Origin: Bacillus paralicheniformis
GTDB lineage: Bacteria; Bacillota; Bacilli; Bacillales; Bacillaceae
Assembly (NCBI RefSeq): GCF_001042485.2
Contig: NZ_LBMN02000012.1
Location: forward strand, 1 to 64,000
Length of the DNA: 64,000 nucleotides
Direction: 5' to 3'
Below are positions 45,439 through 53,251 of this stretch, one piece after another. A model generated the notes under the pieces. That model saw only the letters and a program-made list of their open reading frames with translations, was not told where the DNA came from and did not search any database. Positions within the stretch are counted from its first letter, which is position 1, and every line of letters starts with the position of its first letter. The translations under genes and the position numbers were made by a program.

Positions 45439-46503
45439 TTAATCTGTTCTATATTTTTTCTTTTGACTGACAATACCGAAAAGCTTTTTTAGTGTTGTTA
45501 ATGGTGATGTAACAAAAGCACTGATTTTTGAGAAGAAATTTGATCCTAACAAAGCCGAGATCAAAATTGCAATTCCGAAGTAAACTATAAATTGTGTATC
45601 AGCTTTCCAATCGGCCATGAACTCCGTCCTTCTCAATAAAAATACAAAGACAGGATGGAACAAAAAAATGGAAATGGAATGATCTCCCCATTTTGTTAAA
45701 ACACTTTTTTCTCCCTTTACACTCGTTAATATAAGTAAGCAAAGCCCCCCAGATAATAAATAATGCAACATTATTTTTGCATGGTAACGCTCTCCTTCAT
45801 TTAAGAATCGCTCCATTCCGAAACTTCCTCTGAATAATGATTCCAAATTAGGAGTGTATTGAATATAGAAAATAGCTGCAACCGCTGTAACCACAAATAA
45901 CCCTTTTGCAATATTCTCTAGGATTGATTCATAAATCATTCTCAATTTATTTTTAGAAATGAAAAATCCCGCAAAGAAAAACGGAGCAAAAGAAATTGTA
46001 CGCTGAAAACTGAGTGTATACGAGGTGAAATTCGGATATATTTCCTTTATAAACTCGACGACAGGTTCAGTATACCAGCGCGAATAAAAACTAAGTGCAA
46101 AAACAATCAGAAAGATAATAGTCTTGCCAACTTTTCCTGGTCTTAATTGATGGATACCCCACGCCAAAGCATACCAAAAAATCATGCTTACGATATACCA
46201 TAAATGAAATTGGGGTTTACCAAAATGAAACTGCAAGGTTTTGTAATCACCTATAAAATATAAGTACCAATCAAAAAATGATTGAAAAATAATATACAAT
46301 ATAAAGAAGTTGATTATTTTGCTTACTGTTGCTCTTTTGGCTAAAAAACCGCTTATAAAAATAAATAGAGGCATATGAAAAGCATAAATCAATACAAAGA
46401 TTTGATAGTAATTGCCCTTATACAATTCGATTAAATGTCCAAAGACTACTAAAAATATTAGCAATCCTTTAATGTTACTTATTTTCAAGTCTTTTTCTAT
46501 CAA
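45439..46503 (-). CDS. Membrane acyltransferase (acyltransferase_3 family), prophage cargo
   Basis: A 354-residue integral membrane protein with about ten hydrophobic segments. The N-terminal GLLIFLVVFGHLIELY carries the His of the family (OafA/NolL-like), and QFHLWYIVSM and SISIFLFHPVF are further typical segments. Such enzymes O-acylate cell-wall or surface sugars. It lies between holin and endolysin genes, where B. subtilis PBSX has no gene, and is clearly more AT-rich than its neighbours, so it is probably an acquired cargo gene. TTG start at 46503, 8 bases after AAGGAGGG. Acceptor unknown. Confidence 0.8.
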   Translation of the reverse strand: MIEKDLKISNIKGLLIFLVVFGHLIELYKGNYYQIFVLIYAFHMPLFIFISGFLAKRATVSKIINFFILYIIFQSFFDWYLYFIGDYKTLQFHFGKPQFHLWYIVSMIFWYALAWGIHQLRPGKVGKTIIFLIVFALSFYSRWYTEPVVEFIKEIYPNFTSYTLSFQRTISFAPFFFAGFFISKNKLRMIYESILENIAKGLFVVTAVAAIFYIQYTPNLESLFRGSFGMERFLNEGERYHAKIMLHYLLSGGLCLLILTSVKGEKSVLTKWGDHSISIFLFHPVFVFLLRRTEFMADWKADTQFIVYFGIAILISALLGSNFFSKISAFVTSPLTTLKKLFGIVSQKKKYRTD

Positions 46504-46558
46504 CAGGCTTCCCTCCTTTTTTAAGGATATACGAAGGGAAGCAGCAGTACAATAGCGA

Positions 46559-46828
46559 TTATTTTTTTAATATGCCTTGTTCTTTAAGGGTTTCTTTCTG
46601 CCTCCGACCTCTGCTCGTAATATAATTATTTTTATACCATGCAATAAGTGATGCGGTAATTGTAAAAGCCGCAGACCCGGCCACATACAGAGCGTCCGCC
46701 AATGTATTAATCTGATCTTCACCAATCGGCAAAACCGGCTTACCAAACATGATCAACGTCTGATTGACTAACGCAATAAAAAGAAGCACCGTTCTGACGA
46801 CCGTGCCTTTGTCGATATGTTTCATCAT
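46559..46828 (-). CDS. xhlB: Holin XhlB
   Basis: Small holin of 89 residues with two hydrophobic segments (about 10-30 and 45-64) and a basic tail (SRGRRQKETLKEQGILKK), of the SPP1/XhlB family. It forms the membrane lesion that lets XlyA reach the wall. Two adjacent ATGs after GGAGG. Sits 11 bases after xhlA. Confidence 0.88.
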   Translation of the reverse strand: MMKHIDKGTVVRTVLLFIALVNQTLIMFGKPVLPIGEDQINTLADALYVAGSAAFTITASLIAWYKNNYITSRGRRQKETLKEQGILKK

Positions 46829-46839
46829 CTTGTCCTCCC

Positions 46840-47127
46840 TTATCTCTGCAATAAATTATAAAAAACAGCGATCGCTCCGCCGATGATGCCGGTGCTGACC
46901 GCTGTAATGATCGCGCCTGTGATGCTGCGCTTGATCCAAGTTGTATTCTCTTCGATTTTGTTCAGTTTTTCGTTAATTGAGATGATTTGCTGATCGTGGC
47001 GGTCTGATGTTCGTTCGAGTGTGCTGACGCGCTGTTCGAGTGATTTTTGATCAGCCTTAATTCCATTCAACTCATTCTCAAAGATGTTTGTTTCATTTAA
47101 GATCGTCAACGAATAGTTCCACTCCAA
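46840..47127 (-). CDS. xhlA: Haemolysin XhlA-like lysis protein
   Basis: A 95-residue protein with a coiled-coil N-terminal half (heptads through QKSLEQRVSTLERTSDRHDQ) and a C-terminal transmembrane helix (about 70-92). XhlA acts with XhlB in lysis. The start is uncertain: the only upstream initiator in frame is TTG 47127 with a poor ribosome site, and there is no internal Met. Confidence 0.8.
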   Translation of the reverse strand: MEWNYSLTILNETNIFENELNGIKADQKSLEQRVSTLERTSDRHDQQIISINEKLNKIEENTTWIKRSITGAIITAVSTGIIGGAIAVFYNLLQR

Positions 47128-47172
47128 TCTTTATACACTTTCCATATGTCTTCATATTAAATAAAATGTTGC

Positions 47173-48450
47173 TTATCCAATTTGGGACATGGTGACATAT
47201 GCAGTCGCAATGGTTATAGCCTTCCCAGTATTCCTTGGCGTAATGTAAAAAGTAACTTTATCACCCGCTGCAAATTTTTGTTGCAGAAAAAGTACACATG
47301 TATTATCTGTTGTTGCGGGGTACCAGGTTCCCAGTCTTTGATACTCTTTTCCTCCGACATAACAACTTAATATATTCTCTGAATTAACCGTAATGTTTTT
47401 GCTAGTAACATACAGCCTTATTAAATAAAGACCGCTATTTTTTAAAGTTATTTCCGAATTTGATATATTATACTCTTCTAAATGATCAGCTCTTGTGACG
47501 CCAAACACTAATTTTGTCGGAATATTCTCCGACGCAGAAACAGAAGAATGTTCATGATCATAAGTATCTACATATGTTCTTTTATTAAAGTCTTCAACTG
47601 TCATCACTTTTTTCCAGCCTTTGAAAATGCCGTCAGTGTGTATTGTCCCTAACCATAATGAGTTGTCATAGCTTCGCCAAGCTTGTATCGTCTTTCTTCC
47701 GGCACCGGTTTCAATTACATCGTAATTGAACCAGGAGTCGTCGTTTTCTACAGGGTTGTTTTGAACAACATGGCCCATAGCATAATAAAAACCTGTCGGC
47801 AGCGTTAACAAATCCGTTCCGTCCGGCAGTTTTGTGCGCGTTCCATTACTATCTGTAATTTTATATAACTGTGCATTGTTCCATTTTTCCCGTTCATCTT
47901 CATTCACATGGAGATTTGTATTTCGTTCATGAGCATCAACCTTGGCTTGCGCACCATTAGTCGTTTCTTGGGTCTGCCATGGCGTCCATGTTGTTGAATC
48001 GGATTTTCTAAATCTAAAATACGACTGTTTCCCTTCGTACGATTCATAAGCAGCCTGAACTAAAGTATTGCCGAAGCTCATGACAAGCAAAAATATCCGA
48101 TTTGATGAAGGTGGTGAGTTGATTCCTTCATTATAGATGAGATACATGCCTGTCTCTGTCAAAGTGTTAAAATCTGTTGTTTCTGAACTGCCTCTGTAAA
48201 AGACTTTTCCGTTATTTTCGGTTAATTTATATAACTGCCCTGCGCTCCATTTTTCCCGTTCTTTGTCAGTGATGTGAATCGAATGGTCGCTGGCATGCGC
48301 ATCAGTATACGTTTTAGCCTTTTCTTCAGCTTCCTCAGCCCGCTTTGCAATCCGTTCATCGTTCACATTCAGCTGATCTATCGCTTCGTTAAATAAATCG
48401 GCATGGGCGCGGTCTGTTGTTTCAAAGCGTCTCGGTTTTTGGATGTCCAC
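47173..48450 (-). CDS. Tail fibre / receptor-binding protein with knob repeats
   Basis: A 425-residue fibre protein. The N-terminus (RRFETTDRAHADLFNEAIDQ) is a baseplate-attachment type seen in XkdV-like proteins, followed by a short coiled coil. Two similar units follow, starting HASDHSIHITDKEREKW and HERNTNLHVNEDEREKW and continuing QLYK...NG...GxYxx, resembling pyocin-knob domains. The last 130 residues look like a C1q/TNF-like jelly roll (NSGLYLIRLYV, FAAGDKVTFYI, TAYVTMSQIG). The C-terminal third is AT-rich relative to the rest. GTG start at 48450. Replaces xkdV/xkdW/xepA of B. subtilis PBSX. Confidence 0.75.
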   Translation of the reverse strand: MDIQKPRRFETTDRAHADLFNEAIDQLNVNDERIAKRAEEAEEKAKTYTDAHASDHSIHITDKEREKWSAGQLYKLTENNGKVFYRGSSETTDFNTLTETGMYLIYNEGINSPPSSNRIFLLVMSFGNTLVQAAYESYEGKQSYFRFRKSDSTTWTPWQTQETTNGAQAKVDAHERNTNLHVNEDEREKWNNAQLYKITDSNGTRTKLPDGTDLLTLPTGFYYAMGHVVQNNPVENDDSWFNYDVIETGAGRKTIQAWRSYDNSLWLGTIHTDGIFKGWKKVMTVEDFNKRTYVDTYDHEHSSVSASENIPTKLVFGVTRADHLEEYNISNSEITLKNSGLYLIRLYVTSKNITVNSENILSCYVGGKEYQRLGTWYPATTDNTCVLFLQQKFAAGDKVTFYITPRNTGKAITIATAYVTMSQIG

Positions 48451-48465
48451 CTTGTTTCAGCTCCT

Positions 48466-48852
48466 TTAATAAATGTCGTCGATTTCGAAGACGAACTCGA
48501 TGTCGCCGTCTTTTTGCTTGTCTGTCATCGTTCTGACCGCTGTGAATTTTCCGGCTTCATCGACAAGGGCAAGCTCGTTGATCGTCTCTCCTGCCAGTTC
48601 GCTTTCTCCCAAAGTGCATGTATAGCGGACTTTCGCCGGCTCCATGAAGACAAAGCCGTCGATTTCCTTTTGCAAGAGTTCGTTTTTCAGCGCCTGTTCG
48701 TTGCCCTGTAAAGCAACGGGTTCACCTTTATCGTTTGTACCTCCGTTTCCGAAAGCCATTTTTGTGATTTTGGTGAGCTTGCCCCCCTCAGCCCGTGCTT
48801 TTGCCATTTGCTGTCTCGCATAAAGCGTTGTCACTGTTAATTGTTGTGCCAT
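48466..48852 (-). CDS. Phage tail-collar-like protein
   Basis: A 128-residue protein with the N-terminal pattern LTTxGxA-like region replaced by LTVTTLYARQQMAKARAEGG, followed by FGNGG, ELLQKEIDGFVF and FEIDDIY. It resembles the N-terminal part of phage tail-collar fibre proteins (DUF3751) that connect fibres to the baseplate. Lies 13 bases after xkdU and 15 before the fibre gene. The family call is tentative. Confidence 0.6.
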   Translation of the reverse strand: MAQQLTVTTLYARQQMAKARAEGGKLTKITKMAFGNGGTNDKGEPVALQGNEQALKNELLQKEIDGFVFMEPAKVRYTCTLGESELAGETINELALVDEAGKFTAVRTMTDKQKDGDIEFVFEIDDIY

Positions 48853-48865
48853 TTTGATTTCTCCT

Positions 48866-49786
48866 TTACAATGCGATTTTTTGCGCCGCTGCTGCCAGCT
48901 GCTTCGTTCCGTTGAGCAAAAATGCGCCGTTTAACGTCCACCACTTCTCCCTCATTTCTAGCGCGCCTGCTTGCTTAAATTCATGCTCGCATTTGCAGCT
49001 GATTTTGAAGGACTGGATCTGTTTGTTTTGATTGGTAATGCCGGTTTTCATGCCTGCTTTTGTTTGCTGTTTCCGCCGGTTTTCAGCGGTCGCCTTTATC
49101 GTCAAGCTCGAGGCGGACCGGATGTATTGCCGCTTCTTGTGGCGCAGTGTGAGCTGCTGTTTAAACCTGCGGGGCAGACCGTCGATTTCTCGAAAACCGT
49201 TCAAGTAGAATGAATCATCAAGCAGATACTGTCCGTCCAAATAAACCGGTATCGTACCGAAAAATCCGTTTTTGCTTCTTAAAACAAGTCTGTTATGAAT
49301 GCTTTTCGGCGGCCGATATTCATAATGAAACCCGCCCCGGAATGTATAAGCCAAATGGGCGGGCTTCATATGATTGACGGTTTGAATAATCGAAGGTATA
49401 AACTGCAGATCTTCACCGTTTACGCTCAGCAAAAAATGATACCGTCCGGCCGTCAGTCTGACGGAGGCGGACGGCTGTTTTAAAAAAGCATTAACCGCGC
49501 GCTCGATCGAGCGCGCAGTAATCGGCGGAATATTGGACATCTTGGTTAACAGTCGCGCCCTTCGAATATCAACGCCGTCTGAAGCCTCGCGTCTGACATT
49601 CAAAATCTTTTCCCACCTGTCCAGCCCCCATGTGGCCGTCGTGACGAAAAGCTGGTCTGTTATATCGAAAATCTCTTGATTTTGCTTCTCAAATTCGGGC
49701 GCCTCGGCCGCTAAAATGTCTTGGATCTCCCGGATTTCCGTCAAGTATGGCGGCAGATGAAAAGCCATTTCATCAATCTTGCTCAA
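48866..49786 (-). CDS. xkdU: Baseplate wedge-type protein XkdU (long form)
   Basis: The N-terminal 190 residues (LPPYLTEIREIQDILAAEAP, TTATWGLDRWEKILNV, MSNIPPITARSIE) match the XkdU/YmfQ (DUF2313) baseplate family. The product is 306 residues; the B. subtilis form is, from memory, about 190-200, so about 110 C-terminal residues are additional, containing YLDGQYLLDDSFYLNG and WTLNGAFLLNG repeats. TTG start, overlapping the xkdT end by 14 bases. Confidence 0.8.
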   Translation of the reverse strand: MSKIDEMAFHLPPYLTEIREIQDILAAEAPEFEKQNQEIFDITDQLFVTTATWGLDRWEKILNVRREASDGVDIRRARLLTKMSNIPPITARSIERAVNAFLKQPSASVRLTAGRYHFLLSVNGEDLQFIPSIIQTVNHMKPAHLAYTFRGGFHYEYRPPKSIHNRLVLRSKNGFFGTIPVYLDGQYLLDDSFYLNGFREIDGLPRRFKQQLTLRHKKRQYIRSASSLTIKATAENRRKQQTKAGMKTGITNQNKQIQSFKISCKCEHEFKQAGALEMREKWWTLNGAFLLNGTKQLAAAAQKIAL

Positions 49787-50816
49787 TGATGGTCACCTGC
49801 CCCAGCTTTGGAATTTCCGTTTCTGTCAACTGCAGATTTTTCGCTTCCCCGTTGATGAAGACTTCCGAATAGTCACTGACAGAGGACGATTCATAGATCA
49901 TGTTGTTGATTTGCGAGAGACGGATGACGCTTTCTTTAAAGGCCATTTCTTTAAACAGCTCTGTGATTTTTTCTGCAATTTCCTGTTTGGCTTCATCGAT
50001 CGTCCGGCCTGAATCAGGAATGATTTTTGCAGATATGCTGACGTCTTTCCAGACCGCACTTTCAACCGCAGTATAAGCTCCGATCGGCGCCATACCTTCC
50101 CCTTTTCCCGGATCGGGATCGATATATTGCTTGACTCTTTCGATTAATGCATCAGAGGCAGGTTCCATTTTCGCGTTTGTAATGACAACCTTTACGGTTC
50201 CCTCGCCATTCCACAGCGGAAAGACCTTCGCTTTGCCCACGCCGTCCACTTCTTCGGCCCATTGTTTGTAATGCATCTGATTCGCGCTGACCGCTTCGCG
50301 GCGGACGCGGATCAAATACCTTTCATACAGCGATTCATCCGTCTCCTCATCACGGCCGGGAATTTCAAGACTTCCCATAACCGCCTTTTCAAGCCCTGGA
50401 ATGGTATCGAGCGGAAGTAAAGGCCGCCCAGACAGATTGGCGTTTCCTTTTGTCCCGGCCGTTTCACATTCAAGCTTGCCGTCTTCGAGCATGGTAAAAT
50501 ATAAGTCTTCCAGAAAGAAGCGGGTTCCGGGGGGAACCGATACGCCATCCGTAAAGGCTGCTGACCAAATGGCTTTGGACGCTTGATAGCGCTCAAGACC
50601 GGCCTCAGCCGCCCTTCTGTCCAAATATTCGCCCTCAGCCGTATCCGCATAAACCAAATTCAGCACTTGATCAAGCCAAATATAAGAAAGCGCCAGCTCG
50701 GCAGCTGCCGGGGCAAGCGCATTCCAAATGACGCTGTTTTCACGCTTGTCAATTTCATCTGAAATCCGCTCAAGCATGCGTTCCATGATCTCTTCAAATG
50801 TCTGGTTTTCAAACAT
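49773..50816 (-). CDS. xkdT: Baseplate J-like protein XkdT
   Basis: A 347-residue baseplate_J (gp47/JayE-like) protein: [14 protein letters not shown] motif at about 62-75, GxPGNxxxG-like region ([16 protein letters not shown]), and the [24 protein letters not shown] segment typical of the family (here split: [24 protein letters not shown]). It forms the baseplate wedge of the contractile tail. Overlaps xkdS by 8 bases. Confidence 0.88.
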   Translation of the reverse strand: MFENQTFEEIMERMLERISDEIDKRENSVIWNALAPAAAELALSYIWLDQVLNLVYADTAEGEYLDRRAAEAGLERYQASKAIWSAAFTDGVSVPPGTRFFLEDLYFTMLEDGKLECETAGTKGNANLSGRPLLPLDTIPGLEKAVMGSLEIPGRDEETDESLYERYLIRVRREAVSANQMHYKQWAEEVDGVGKAKVFPLWNGEGTVKVVITNAKMEPASDALIERVKQYIDPDPGKGEGMAPIGAYTAVESAVWKDVSISAKIIPDSGRTIDEAKQEIAEKITELFKEMAFKESVIRLSQINNMIYESSSVSDYSEVFINGEAKNLQLTETEIPKLGQVTIIEQD

Positions 50817-51234
50817 CTTCCCCTATCACCTCCTCGATTTCCAATGTCCCTTCATCGGTTTCAACCGAAAAAGACACATGGAAGGCATCGCCTTGACGCT
50901 CAATCTCGAAATCAGTTACCGCAGAAATTCGGTCGTCATATATGAGGGCTTCCTCAATCAGTCTCGGTATCTCCATTTCTTTATAAGCGTCGGTCGTTTC
51001 ATGATCTGAAAGAACCTCCTGCAGTTCATTTCCGATATTATGGCTGTAAACGGCATATGTGTAACGCTCAGTTCTCAGCGCCATGTAAACCATTTGTTCG
51101 ACCGCTTCGAGTCCTGAAATCATATCACCCGTCATCCTGCCCGTTTCAAAATCAATTTTGTACGTTTTTGAAGTCTCAATCACTTCGCTGTCATCCTCGA
51201 TATCTTCAAAAGATACTTCCGGTGAAAGAGCCAT
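50809..51234 (-). CDS. xkdS: Baseplate protein XkdS (DUF2634, gp25-like)
   Basis: A 141-residue protein of the DUF2634 family, equivalent to the lysozyme-like wedge subunit gp25 ([32 protein letters not shown]). The start at 51234 was chosen since AGGAGG lies 8 bases before it; the GTG at 51243 falls at the ribosome site. Spaced 18 bases from xkdR and overlapping xkdT. Confidence 0.82.
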   Translation of the reverse strand: MALSPEVSFEDIEDDSEVIETSKTYKIDFETGRMTGDMISGLEAVEQMVYMALRTERYTYAVYSHNIGNELQEVLSDHETTDAYKEMEIPRLIEEALIYDDRISAVTDFEIERQGDAFHVSFSVETDEGTLEIEEVIGEDV

Positions 51235-51252
51235 CCGAGCCACCTCCTACTC

Positions 51253-51561
51253 CTACACTCTGTCTATCACGAAAAACGACTGCCCTCCAGGCATGGCGGC
51301 AATCATCACGTGGTCGCCGGCATGCAATTGGCTGTAAAAGCGAATCGTTTTGTCTTCTCCGTCAATCCGGATCTGTTCCGTATGTTCTGTCAAATGCCTG
51401 GCCACCACCAGTAAGTCGGAGGGGATCACCAATTTATCATGATTGCGGAGCTTCAGCTTGAGCGGAGAAGCGGACACGACTTCAGCCGGCATGACATCAA
51501 CAGGCGATTCAGCGTTTACGGCTCCAAGAGCCAGCTCTTTTATCGCATCGCTTAATTTCAT
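51253..51561 (-). CDS. xkdR: Tail protein XkdR (DUF2577)
   Basis: A 102-residue beta-rich protein of the DUF2577 family (QLHAGDHVMIAAMPGGQSFFVID), thought to belong to the tail hub/spike. Start overlaps the xkdQ stop (ATGA type, 4 bases). GGAG ribosome site. Confidence 0.82.
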   Translation of the reverse strand: MKLSDAIKELALGAVNAESPVDVMPAEVVSASPLKLKLRNHDKLVIPSDLLVVARHLTEHTEQIRIDGEDKTIRFYSQLHAGDHVMIAAMPGGQSFFVIDRV

Positions 51562-52538
51562 GAAGTCGCTCCTTCAGGTATTGTATTTTTCGCGACGACA
51601 TCAATCGTCATCACATGCTTTGTCCCTGCAAAATCGTGTTTATCTTTATCAACCCAATAGGTTTCTTTAATTCCCGCTTCCGGAATCGATATATAAACCG
51701 GCAGTCCGCTTTGGACTTCCGGTATGCCGAGCGCCTGTATGCTCTTCAGCTCTTTTTTGACGCCTTTCTTTTCAGCCTGTATCTTCTTCGCCCGGTCGCG
51801 CAGCTGCGCCTCGTTAATATCATCCGAAACCGTTTCTGTGTACTGGAGAACGCCGAATCTTTTCATACCGGCTTCATCGCTGGCTGATGCGGTATAGGTT
51901 TTGTTATCTTTCTGCTTTCTCAGTTTCACCCGGGTTGCTGTTTCATCAATTGACGTACTGTAAGCGTAATCGGTAATGTTCACACCTGTTTCCAAAACCC
52001 AGATATTCTCCGGTTCGGGCCACGCTCTTAAACACAGCTTTCCCTTTTCGGCATACAGCCGATAGTTTTTTCCGGTTTGCTTTTTTGTTTCCCTCAGCGC
52101 TTTTAAGATGATGTCATACAGGCTCGTATTGTCTTTAAAGACGAGTGATTTAATCGTATGTCCGGTGCTTGCGATCGCGCCTTTGGGAATTTGAAAATCG
52201 TTCGCAATTCGTTTGACAATGTCAGCGGCTGTTTTGTTCGAGAATACATAGACATCCTGGTTTTTCACCAAGTACTGAAGCATGTCGTACGCTTTAAACG
52301 TAAGCGTATATTCTTTCGGCACCCTGCTGAACACAATTCCGCGAAACAGTTCTTTTCCTTTCCATTTAAATAAAACGGTATCGCCTTCCTGCACGCTGTA
52401 ATATTTATGGCTTCCCTGCTTGATCACAATCGACGCTTCGATCGAACGAGGGGCCTGGTACCTTTCTCCTTCCAATGTGACGCTTTCGGTGACAAGTTCA
52501 TACCATTCGCTTTCTTTTATGACAAATAATTCGATCAT
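51558..52538 (-). CDS. xkdQ: Tail hub protein XkdQ
   Basis: A 326-residue protein matching XkdQ in length and order; gpD/gp44-like hub family with beta-barrels (VQEGDTVLFKWKGKELFRGI; VYVFSNKTAADIVKRIANDF). AGGGG 6 bases before the ATG. It starts after a hairpin-T-run (52566-52587), so its expression may be reduced relative to xkdP. Confidence 0.85.
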   Translation of the reverse strand: MIELFVIKESEWYELVTESVTLEGERYQAPRSIEASIVIKQGSHKYYSVQEGDTVLFKWKGKELFRGIVFSRVPKEYTLTFKAYDMLQYLVKNQDVYVFSNKTAADIVKRIANDFQIPKGAIASTGHTIKSLVFKDNTSLYDIILKALRETKKQTGKNYRLYAEKGKLCLRAWPEPENIWVLETGVNITDYAYSTSIDETATRVKLRKQKDNKTYTASASDEAGMKRFGVLQYTETVSDDINEAQLRDRAKKIQAEKKGVKKELKSIQALGIPEVQSGLPVYISIPEAGIKETYWVDKDKHDFAGTKHVMTIDVVAKNTIPEGATS

Positions 52539-52565
52539 CGCTATCCCCTGCTTTTGATTTAACAG

Positions 52566-52587
52566 AAAAACGCCGGTTCACCCGGCG
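52566..52587 (-). terminator. Intrinsic terminator inside the tail operon (xkdP-xkdQ)
   Basis: Minus strand CGCCGG-GTGAA-CCGGCG followed by TTTTTCTGTT (52587-52566), 7 bases after the xkdP stop. All downstream baseplate, fibre and lysis genes lie beyond it, so it probably acts as a partial attenuator. Confidence 0.75.
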
Positions 52588-52594
52588 CATCTTT

Positions 52595-53251
52595 TTATGG
52601 TATTTTCAGCTTTTGCCCCGGAAAAATCCAGTGCCCCGGCTGTTTGATGTTTCGCTTGCTTCGTTTGATCATCGCCTGTTTGTTCGCGTTCCAAATTTTC
52701 CGCCATTCCTGACTGTTTCCGTAAAAACGGCCTGCGATGTGCCAGAGCGTATCGCCTTTTTTGACGGTGTACATTTTTGGAGCCGGTTTGGACGGCCGTT
52801 TTTTCTTCGTTTTCTTTTTTTGCTTGATCTTCCGAGGTGATGCTGTTTGATACTCTTTTAATGTGAGATCAAAATCCCGGTCACCGATATCCTTTTCACC
52901 CTCACGATGCGAAAAGTTTTCGATGCTGCATGTGAAATTGATCTTCGTGCCCGTGACGAGGAATTGAACCGGTTTTTTTGCTTTCATCCACTTCTCGATT
53001 TTGAGAATCGCGTTCTCCGGTGAAAGAAACCCTTTATATTCCGCAAGCGGAGAATACTTTTTCGGAAAATGAGACGAAAATGAAATCGTCTTTGCTCCCG
53101 GTTCATTGATAAATGTAACCTCGCCGAACTTTGACACCTTTACAGACTCGTTCGCAAGATTATTGCTGACGTCAAGCTGCTCGGGAAGCACAGGGAGGCG
53201 CAGCTTTTCCTTTCCTTGCGTCAGCCAAAATTCGTACACGGATTTAGTCAT
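52595..53251 (-). CDS. xkdP: LysM tail protein XkdP
   Basis: A 218-residue protein: N-terminal beta domain (about 1-125), a basic Lys-rich linker ([13 protein letters not shown]) and a C-terminal LysM domain ([18 protein letters not shown] ... [10 protein letters not shown]). LysM suggests peptidoglycan contact at the tail end, as gp53-like hub proteins do. Overlaps the end of xkdO by 8 bases. Confidence 0.88.
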   Translation of the reverse strand: MTKSVYEFWLTQGKEKLRLPVLPEQLDVSNNLANESVKVSKFGEVTFINEPGAKTISFSSHFPKKYSPLAEYKGFLSPENAILKIEKWMKAKKPVQFLVTGTKINFTCSIENFSHREGEKDIGDRDFDLTLKEYQTASPRKIKQKKKTKKKRPSKPAPKMYTVKKGDTLWHIAGRFYGNSQEWRKIWNANKQAMIKRSKRNIKQPGHWIFPGQKLKIP

